From Ruminococcus sp. UBA5884 (GTDB lineage: Bacteria > Bacillota > Clostridia > Oscillospirales > Ruminococcaceae), in the NCBI GenBank assembly GCA_002431975.1, contig DJFA01000066.1, positions 5,440 to 17,731 of the forward strand: a DNA stretch of 12,292 nt, read 5' to 3'. How positions within the stretch are numbered: the stretch's first letter is position 1; each line of letters starts with the position of its first letter. The notes beneath the pieces were generated by a model, which saw nothing but the letters and a program-made list of their open reading frames with translations, made no database searches and was not told the origin of the DNA. This document shows, piece by piece, positions 6,325-12,292 of the stretch. Made by a program: the position numbers and the translations under genes.

Positions 6325-7647
6325 ATGGGATTTCTTGAAAATATAAGACTCGCTCTTACTGCACTTGCTGCAAATAAAATGCGTTCGCTGCTTACAATGC
6401 TCGGAATAATAATCGGTATCAGTGCTGTTATAACTATTACAACTATCGGAAACTCAATTCAGAAAACTATTTCAAATACTTTTAATCAGTTCGGCATGAA
6501 TATGTTTTACCTTTATCTTAATGTAAAGGAAACTGCTTATGAAGATACTGATTTTGATTATACTCTTAACGATGATGACTTGATTACTGATGAAATGATT
6601 GAAAACCTCCTTGAAACCTATCCTGACCAGTATACTGTTTCAATGAGTGAATATTATTCAGATGCTCAGACAATCAATAAAAACAATGCTTATGTCAACA
6701 CTGCAATTACAGGCATTACTGATGGCTATATCCAGCAGGGGAAAATTGATATCATTCAGGGCAGAAATATAACTCAGCGTGACAATAAAGAAAAAAAACA
6801 TACAGCTCTGGTTTCTGATATATTCGTAAAACAGTATTTCACGGAAAATGAAAATCCTGTCGGAAAAAATATAAGCTTTACTGTTTCAACAGGTGAAAGC
6901 TATGACTTTACAATAGTTGGCGTTTATGAATATTCTGAAAGTAAAATCGGTGCTTTTGAACCGGGAACAAAAGATGAAGATAAAGTAACTCCGGTATTTA
7001 TACCGCTTAATACAGAGAAAAAACTGAATCCTAACGGTCAGTCTGCCTCAGGATACAGCTATGTTGTGGTTATGTGGAACACAGACAACGATATGAGTGA
7101 AGCCGAAAATAATGTAAGACAGTTCTTTGATGAACAATATAAAGAGAATAAATACTGGACTGTCTATATAGAAAATGAACAGAGTATGCTTGATATGATA
7201 AACAATGTGATAAATGTTGTTACAGTTGCAATATCAGTAATTGCTGCGATATCCCTTATAGTAGGCGGTGTCGGTGTAATGAATATCATGCTTGTAAGTA
7301 TTATTGAAAGAACAAAGGAAATAGGCGTAAGAAAAGCTCTTGGAGCTCAGAATTCCTCGATAAGATTACAGTTTGTAACGGAATCTATAATAATATGCCT
7401 TATCGGCGGATTAATCGGTATAATACTCGGTATCATAAACGGTATTATCATAGGAAAGGTTGCTGCACTTCTTGCTGATACAGTTTTTAAAGAACAGCTG
7501 GATATAATTGTAATATCAATACAGCCTTCAGTTTCTGCAATAGTTGTGGCAGTAATATTCTCAATGCTTACCGGTATATTCTTCGGATATTATCCAGCTA
7601 ACAAAGCGGCAAAGATGAATCCGATAGATGCATTAAGATATGAATAA
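6325..7647 (+). CDS. MacB-type ABC transporter permease
   Basis: This 440-residue permease has the MacB fold. An N-terminal helix (about 20-43, MRSLLTMLGIIIGISAVITI) precedes a large extracellular MacB_PCD-like domain (about 44-292). Three C-terminal helices follow (about 295-325, 352-378 and 401-422). The coupling segment ERTKEIGVRKALGA (328-341) and the ending NPIDALRYE are characteristic of the FtsX/MacB family. Unlike Proteobacterial MacB the ATPase is a separate protein, as is usual in Gram-positives. The ATG directly follows the TAA of the ATPase gene and has a strong AGGAGGG at 6309-6315, 9 bases away. With the adaptor and ATPase it would form an ATP-driven pump for peptides, lipids or antibiotics at the outer leaflet; the substrate cannot be deduced. 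Confidence 0.95.
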   Translation: MGFLENIRLALTALAANKMRSLLTMLGIIIGISAVITITTIGNSIQKTISNTFNQFGMNMFYLYLNVKETAYEDTDFDYTLNDDDLITDEMIENLLETYPDQYTVSMSEYYSDAQTINKNNAYVNTAITGITDGYIQQGKIDIIQGRNITQRDNKEKKHTALVSDIFVKQYFTENENPVGKNISFTVSTGESYDFTIVGVYEYSESKIGAFEPGTKDEDKVTPVFIPLNTEKKLNPNGQSASGYSYVVVMWNTDNDMSEAENNVRQFFDEQYKENKYWTVYIENEQSMLDMINNVINVVTVAISVIAAISLIVGGVGVMNIMLVSIIERTKEIGVRKALGAQNSSIRLQFVTESIIICLIGGLIGIILGIINGIIIGKVAALLADTVFKEQLDIIVISIQPSVSAIVVAVIFSMLTGIFFGYYPANKAAKMNPIDALRYE

Positions 7648-7717
7648 CCTCCTTAAATAACGCTAATCCAACAACAAAATTTTATAATTGAAAATATGGG
7701 TTTTTCATTATAATTTT

Positions 7718-7740
7718 GTAGGGGCGACCATTGGTCGCCC
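7718..7740 (-). repeat. Intergenic hairpin repeat, copy E
   Basis: This is a complete 23-base core in reverse orientation, identical to the inverted form of copies B and D. It is followed on its own strand by the 46-base tail that matches copy A. Confidence 0.85.
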
Positions 7741-7764
7741 GCTCGGTTTACAGAATGCCCCAAC

Positions 7765-7787
7765 GGGCGAACACAGTTCGCCCCTAC
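7765..7787 (+). repeat. Intergenic hairpin repeat, copy F, a compensated stem variant
   Basis: The core here is GGGCGAAC-ACA-GTTCGCCC followed by CTAC. Relative to the other copies the seventh stem base changed C to A and its partner G to T, so the pair is kept while the loop changed from AAT to ACA. It is preceded by CAAC as in copies B and D. Confidence 0.8.
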
Positions 7788-7808
7788 AAATCGAATTGGC
7801 GTTATAAT

Positions 7809-7861
7809 AAAAAAAATATGCACTCCAAAAGTGGCTGCCTTTTGGGTGCATATATTTTTTT
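7809..7861. terminator. Bidirectional intrinsic terminator between convergent genes
   Basis: A stem of ATATGCACTCCAAAAG (7816-7831) pairs with CTTTTGGGTGCATAT (7839-7853) around the 7-base loop TGGCTGC, with one bulged base. It is bordered by eight A on the left (7809-7816) and seven T on the right (7855-7861), so it has a U-tract for either transcript. It serves the MacAB-like operon from the left and the surface-protein gene from the right, and overlaps the latter's stop codon (7860-7862). Confidence 0.85.
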
Positions 7862-10800
7862 AATTTTTCTTTTTCTTTTTGGATTTTACGCCTGCAAACA
7901 GGACTGCTGAACAGGCTATAATTGCGGCTGCGGCTATTGCTGCGGCTATTATCTGCTTCTGATAGAGCTTGAATTTATCCGATGTTATCAGAATATTTTC
8001 AAAATTATATTCGCTTGAATTTCCGGCTCTGTCAGTGCATTTTACAAGTACAGTCTGGAGCTTGTCGCTGCTTGGAATATTAAATGTATATCTTCCGTCT
8101 TCCTCATTGTAGTTATCTGCATTGAGTGCAAGCTCTGTATCGTTTATAAATATTTCAACTGATTTTTCTGCAAGAGATGCTATTGATATATTGTCACGGA
8201 CTATGAATGAAACTGTTTTATTGTCAGTATTGTATCTGCCATTTGAAGCAATATCATCAAATATTGCTGTAGGCGGTATATTGTCTATTGTAAATCTTAT
8301 TTCAGTACTTGTTTCATTCAGTTTCTCATCAGAAAGTGAGAGCTTTGCAATTGTATTGTCAGAACTGTTGTCAGCATTATCCTTTGTGGTGATTATTACA
8401 TTATAGCTGCCGTTCTGTTCAAAGTTTGATGAATTTATAAGATACTGATATTCATATCTGTTTGAATCTTCTGTCGGTTTGTTTTCTGTAACTGAATAAT
8501 TTACTCCTTTTTCAAGTGATGCTGATGGAATACCGTCCTTTACAATATCAATATCAGTTGAGATTACAGGGTCAACATCAATTACAGTTACTTTAAGATT
8601 GCTTGCTGTCTGGTTATAGCCGTCAGGAGCTTCATCTATACGGTATACAGGGCCTGTTCTGTTGATTGAAAATTCAATCTGTTTTGATGTGACTATTCCA
8701 GCCATATCAGTTATGCTTACATTAAGGATATAATATCCGTCATCTGTTTCGGATTTTTCATCTTTGAAATTATTTATAACAATTTTTCCGCTGTCATCTT
8801 TGGATGTTCTGTCCTCTTTTACAGAAGCTTTTTTATTATCCTTGAGAAGATTTATTTCAATCTTGCTGCTGTCAAGGTTTGTATCAGAATATTCAATTAC
8901 AGGAATTACAGAACCTTTGTTTGCTGAATTGTTGTCAACTCCGCTTATTGTAAGTACAGGAGCTGTTGTATCAATTGTAAATGTATCATTTACTGCTGAT
9001 GCTGATACATTGCCTGCGAGGTCTGAAACTGAAACTTTAAGGCTGTGAACTCCGTCTTCAGTAAATGGTATTTTACATGAAACGGTATTTTCTCCGGCTG
9101 AAGACCATGAGATATTTTCTCCGGCAGCTTTTCCGTCTATGATTATGCCGGCTGAAAGCATTTCATTGCTGATATTCTTGTCATTTACGGTGATTGTTGC
9201 TGTTCTCGGCTTGTTGTAATAGCTTTCGTTTTCAGAATCATTGTTGTCATATTCAACGGTTACAACAGGAGCAGTTTTATCTATTGTAAATGAATTGGGC
9301 TGTTCACCGCTGTATGTTACATTTCCCTTATTTCCTGCCATATCAGTGTATTCAACGCTGAATGTATATATTCCGTCATCATTGAAGCTTACTGTTGCTG
9401 TATGGACATTGCCGTATGATGACCAGCCGCTTATCTGAGGAGCTGAACCATCTGAATTTGCAGCCTTTATTATCATGTCAGCTGAATCAAAATTCTTTTC
9501 ATCAACTGTTATAGTTGCTGTTCTTGATGCACTGAATATGCCGTTTGTCATCTTATTGTTGTCAAATGAAATATTGAGCTGAGGTGCTGCTGAATCTATT
9601 TTTATATTCTGTGATGAAAGCTTGATATTTCCGGCATTATCCTCTGCTTCAACGTATACGGTTATATCATTGCTGTTTACAGATGCAGGAACTGTTATGC
9701 TTCCCTTGTATGTCTGGATTACATCATCAAGTGATTTATATGATGTTATATCAAAATTGAAAAGGTCGCCTGATGAAACAACTTCATTTGTTTCATTGTT
9801 TTCAACTCTGTATGAAACTCTGTTAAGACCTGAATATACATTGTTTTCTTTCGGGTCGATTGCTGTTATATCAATATTTACATCACTGCTGTAAATGCCG
9901 TTCTGTACAGTGCCTGAATTTTTCATGGTTATTTCAGGAGCATTGTTTTCACCTACAGGCATTCTGCTGTCGACAACTATAGTTGAATTATCGCTTTGTG
10001 CTGTCATTCCGGCTTTATTTTTTATTGTAACACGGATATTATATCTGTCATTTCTGAAAAGATTTATATTTCCGCATACTTTCCATTCATCTGAAAGAGC
10101 AGATTTATATTCATATATAACGGAATCCTGTTCGGCAGGGCCGCTGAATCCGAAATCTGCATCAACACTGAGCTGTGCAAGGTCAGCCGATACAAAGAAA
10201 AGACTTTTTGATGTAAGAATATTTCTTCCCTCAAAATCAAGTGAATATATAACCGGCTTTTCAGTCTGCAACTTGAATGATGATGAAGCTGTTGAAGTAG
10301 TATTTCCGGCTTCATCTGATGTCCAGTATCTGAATTCATATATGCCTGTCTGTGAAAGGCTTATATCAGCAAGTCTTTCGTCATTTGAAACAGAAACACC
10401 GTCTGCAATATTGTATTTTTCAAATGTTCCGTCACTGCCGATTTTAAGATATCCTACCTTGTTTGTGCCGTCTGTGTCAGTTCTGTATATATCGCAGTGA
10501 GTTACTGCAAGCGGTACTGAATCATTTTTCAGATTGTTGTTTCTGAGTTCAAGCTGAATATCGCCATACCAGCCGGTCTGGCTTGATGAACCTCCTGAAA
10601 CTGTAAGAGAGGCTTCTGACGGAGCGGTTTTATGTATTCTGAAATCAATTGTCAGTATTTCAGAGTATATTCCGGCTCTTGAAACTGACCTGAAATCATA
10701 TTTTCCGTTTTCTGATACTGAAATGCTGCCGTCACAATCAGTCCATTGTGAATCGTCTGCATCGGATTTTTTATACTGATATGAAAATTCCCTCTCATCA

Positions 10801-12292
10801 GTTTTTGAAAATGAAACATCAAATGAGCTGTTTATCCACGGAGTTTGAAAATTTTCTGAATCTTTATTGAATGTAAGGGTATTTCCGTTATTGTATGAAA
10901 CCTTTATTTCAGGTTTTGAAAGGACTGTATTTTCAAATACAAGCTTATATGCGTTTTCAGCTGATATTTCAGCAGCTGCTGTAAATGAGCCTTCATTCTG
11001 ATTCTTTATTTCACCGATATAGAAAATGACTTCACTGTCCTGTTTATCGAATGCCTTTATGCCTATTCTGCCGTTTACAGCAGCATCTTCATTGAATGAA
11101 ATAGTGTTTCCGTTTATTGTATATAATGAGCTGTCAATTTCATTTCCGTCACATACAGGCACTATCTTTGACGTTTCATCGTTTGCTGCGGCTGTAATTG
11201 AAAGAGTTCCGCTGCAATAGATTGTCTTTGATGAGCTGTCTGCCCTGAAATGTGATATATTTGCAGTAATTTCTGAAATTTCAGGTTTTACAGCATTTAC
11301 ATTTATATCGTAATTTTCAGTTACGCTGTTTCCGGCTGAATCAGTAACCGATACTGTAAGCTTATGACTGCCGTCAGTTATTTTGTCTTTCGGAACGATT
11401 ATAGTCTGACCTGCCGGAACGGTATATTCGGTATCGTCCCATATGTATGTTGTGGTGTCACGGGCTGGAGCTGTTATTGAAATTTCAGGAACAGTTATAT
11501 AGTAATGATGATTTTCGTCCCAGTCACCTTTTGGGGAAACAACTGCCTTGTCAGGGAGCGTTGTATCAGCATTTACCTTTGCTGAATTTCTGCATATTTC
11601 AAAATCAGAACCATCTGTGCATACTGCTCTGAAAATATATTCTTCAGCACCGTCAGTATTGGCAATTACCAGTTTATCTCCTTCAGTTTCAGCCCATGTG
11701 TTTCCGCCGTCGCTGCTGTACTGGAATTTATAGTCGCATGACGGAGTTGTGCTGAGTGTCGGCACAAGAGTTACTGCCTTGTCTGACGGTTTTGTTTCAT
11801 TGAATACATATGAACCGCTGTCTATTGAAAGGGTATATGTTTCAGGTGTTACATAATCGCTGTAGTTTCCGGCTTTGTCCTTTACTGTAACAGCTCCTGC
11901 ATCCTGAACGTCATATGCAACACCGTACTGGTCTGCATCAACATAGTTGTCAGAACCGTTTATGCAGTACTTGTCAATTCCGCTGTACATATCAGAAGCG
12001 TTGAATTTGAGAGAGCTGTTCTGAGAATTGTATATTGCAGAAAGAGATGGCTTTTCATTATCAAATCCGAAGCTGTAATAATACTTGTCGTTTCCGTTTC
12101 CGTATATGCATACTTCATACTGACCGTTTGTAAGTTCATAAGGTGCGATATTCTTTTCAATATCACGTCCGTCCTGAGATATTGTATACTGGTCCTTTTT
12201 TAAAGGATTTACACTGAACTGCCATATCTGATTAAACCAGACTATATCAGCTCCTTCAGCGATTTCCTGACCATTTACTGATACGCCTGTAC
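7860..12292 (-). CDS. Very large Ig-like-repeat cell-surface protein, N-terminus outside the window
   Basis: At least 1,476 residues are visible. The frame stays open to the right edge, so the Met at 11990 is internal and not the start. The protein is a chain of beta-sandwich (Ig-like) modules, many ending in a D-x-AGN turn and a strand like FTID-x-TAPV. Ten such turns or close variants are visible (for example TDSAGN, SDEAGN, EDNAGN, TDMAGN, SDLAGN, TDRAGN). No enzymatic motif is apparent. The C-terminus has one hydrophobic helix (7887-7955) and the basic tail KSKKKKKN, with no LPxTG. It would be held in the membrane with a long stalk crossing the wall; the signal peptide and any binding or enzymatic head would lie in the missing N-terminal part. 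Adhesion or a scaffold role is a guess. The stop overlaps the bidirectional terminator. Confidence 0.88.
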   Translation of the reverse strand, partial: TGVSVNGQEIAEGADIVWFNQIWQFSVNPLKKDQYTISQDGRDIEKNIAPYELTNGQYEVCIYGNGNDKYYYSFGFDNEKPSLSAIYNSQNSSLKFNASDMYSGIDKYCINGSDNYVDADQYGVAYDVQDAGAVTVKDKAGNYSDYVTPETYTLSIDSGSYVFNETKPSDKAVTLVPTLSTTPSCDYKFQYSSDGGNTWAETEGDKLVIANTDGAEEYIFRAVCTDGSDFEICRNSAKVNADTTLPDKAVVSPKGDWDENHHYYITVPEISITAPARDTTTYIWDDTEYTVPAGQTIIVPKDKITDGSHKLTVSVTDSAGNSVTENYDINVNAVKPEISEITANISHFRADSSSKTIYCSGTLSITAAANDETSKIVPVCDGNEIDSSLYTINGNTISFNEDAAVNGRIGIKAFDKQDSEVIFYIGEIKNQNEGSFTAAAEISAENAYKLVFENTVLSKPEIKVSYNNGNTLTFNKDSENFQTPWINSSFDVSFSKTDEREFSYQYKKSDADDSQWTDCDGSISVSENGKYDFRSVSRAGIYSEILTIDFRIHKTAPSEASLTVSGGSSSQTGWYGDIQLELRNNNLKNDSVPLAVTHCDIYRTDTDGTNKVGYLKIGSDGTFEKYNIADGVSVSNDERLADISLSQTGIYEFRYWTSDEAGNTTSTASSSFKLQTEKPVIYSLDFEGRNILTSKSLFFVSADLAQLSVDADFGFSGPAEQDSVIYEYKSALSDEWKVCGNINLFRNDRYNIRVTIKNKAGMTAQSDNSTIVVDSRMPVGENNAPEITMKNSGTVQNGIYSSDVNIDITAIDPKENNVYSGLNRVSYRVENNETNEVVSSGDLFNFDITSYKSLDDVIQTYKGSITVPASVNSNDITVYVEAEDNAGNIKLSSQNIKIDSAAPQLNISFDNNKMTNGIFSASRTATITVDEKNFDSADMIIKAANSDGSAPQISGWSSYGNVHTATVSFNDDGIYTFSVEYTDMAGNKGNVTYSGEQPNSFTIDKTAPVVTVEYDNNDSENESYYNKPRTATITVNDKNISNEMLSAGIIIDGKAAGENISWSSAGENTVSCKIPFTEDGVHSLKVSVSDLAGNVSASAVNDTFTIDTTAPVLTISGVDNNSANKGSVIPVIEYSDTNLDSSKIEINLLKDNKKASVKEDRTSKDDSGKIVINNFKDEKSETDDGYYILNVSITDMAGIVTSKQIEFSINRTGPVYRIDEAPDGYNQTASNLKVTVIDVDPVISTDIDIVKDGIPSASLEKGVNYSVTENKPTEDSNRYEYQYLINSSNFEQNGSYNVIITTKDNADNSSDNTIAKLSLSDEKLNETSTEIRFTIDNIPPTAIFDDIASNGRYNTDNKTVSFIVRDNISIASLAEKSVEIFINDTELALNADNYNEEDGRYTFNIPSSDKLQTVLVKCTDRAGNSSEYNFENILITSDKFKLYQKQIIAAAIAAAAIIACSAVLFAGVKSKKKKKN
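7887..7955 (-). other. C-terminal membrane anchor of the surface protein
   Basis: A 23-residue hydrophobic, Ala/Ile-rich helix (starting QIIAAAIAAAAII) is followed by KSKKKKKN at the very C-terminus. This is the layout of a stop-transfer anchor with a positive cytoplasmic tail. No LPxTG-like motif precedes it, so sortase attachment is unlikely. Confidence 0.8.
8661..9593 (-). other. Three tandem Ig-like modules of about 103-105 residues in the surface protein
   Basis: Module boundaries set at the APxxxxx strand give units of 105 (9279-9593), 103 (8970-9278) and 103 (8661-8969) residues. The first two share DNN followed by RTATITV-x-(E/D)KN near the start, and all three end in D-x-AGN/AGI and a hydrophobic strand (FTID or FSIN). 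The similarity is at protein level; the DNA copies are well diverged, so these are old duplications. Confidence 0.7.

Larger units (their letters stand above)
7657..7805. mobile_element. 149-base MITE-like element with terminal inverted repeats, holding hairpins E and F
   Basis: The ends are ATAACGCTAATCC (7657-7669) and, inverted, CGAATTGGCGTTAT (7792-7805), which read ATAACGC-Y-AAT-Y-C from both sides. Inside are the 46-base AT-rich tail (7675-7720, minus orientation) and two hairpin cores facing each other (7718-7740 and 7765-7787). A 13-bp long-range stem joins TTTGTAGGGGCGA (7715-7727) to its complement at 7778-7790. The element has no coding capacity. It resembles a non-autonomous element mobilised by a transposase encoded elsewhere, or a REP-like palindrome unit. 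No clear target duplication is visible. Confidence 0.55.

Noticed and set aside
1..7787. Repeated hairpin cores as a CRISPR array
   Set aside because: The copies are few, widely scattered and in both orientations, with no regular spacers and no cas genes.
7860..7990. Sortase (LPxTG) anchoring signal at the end of the surface protein
   Set aside because: The C-terminal helix and basic tail are present, but no LPxTG or close variant precedes them.
9895..10500. 201-residue plus-strand open frame inside the surface-protein gene
   Set aside because: It is antisense to a continuous repeat-protein frame. Long antisense frames arise from the Ser/Asn/Ile-rich codon use of that gene; no promoter or Shine-Dalgarno sequence was seen.
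11960..12166. 68-residue minus-strand open frame near the right edge
   Set aside because: The surface-protein frame is open through this stretch with sensible protein sequence, so this other frame is a shadow.

Overview
The window is AT-rich DNA from a Gram-positive anaerobe. It most resembles a Ruminococcus-like member of the Clostridia (Oscillospiraceae). That placement is inferred from gene style (paired half-size ABC exporters, a MacAB-like three-gene operon, a huge Ig-repeat surface protein), from AAAGGAG/GGAGG-type ribosome binding sites, and from intergenic hairpins with the core GGGCGACC-AAT-GGTCGCCC. It is not proven by any marker gene.

Layout. Positions 1-108 hold two copies of the intergenic hairpin family. 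A minus-strand two-gene operon follows (123-1853 and 1861-3579). It encodes the two halves of a heterodimeric ABC exporter of the LmrCD/BmrCD/TM287-288 type, and has a good promoter at 3619-3647. The 553-base divergent intergenic region (3580-4132) contains that promoter, an 80-base symmetric palindromic element, another hairpin repeat, and the promoter of the next operon with an array of operator-like sites at its start point. The plus-strand operon (4133-7647) encodes a MacA/HlyD-like adaptor, a MacB-type ATPase and a MacB-type permease, spaced 2 and 0 bases apart. A 149-base MITE-like element and a bidirectional terminator separate it from a convergent minus-strand gene (7860 to beyond the right edge). 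That gene encodes a very large cell-surface protein of Ig-like modules with a C-terminal membrane anchor.

How the genes work together. Both ABC systems are exporters. The heterodimer would expel drugs, peptides or lipids from the membrane. The MacAB-like tripartite set, in a cell without an outer membrane, would move peptides or other amphiphiles at the outer face. They are divergently arranged but carry different promoter and operator sequences, and no regulator gene lies in the window. The Ig-repeat protein has no obvious functional tie to either exporter.

No wholly new system is apparent. The least ordinary parts are non-coding: the mobile-looking hairpin elements at the gene boundaries, a stem pair that varies in a compensatory way, the operator array, and a hairpin that could bring a distant Shine-Dalgarno sequence to the adaptor start codon.
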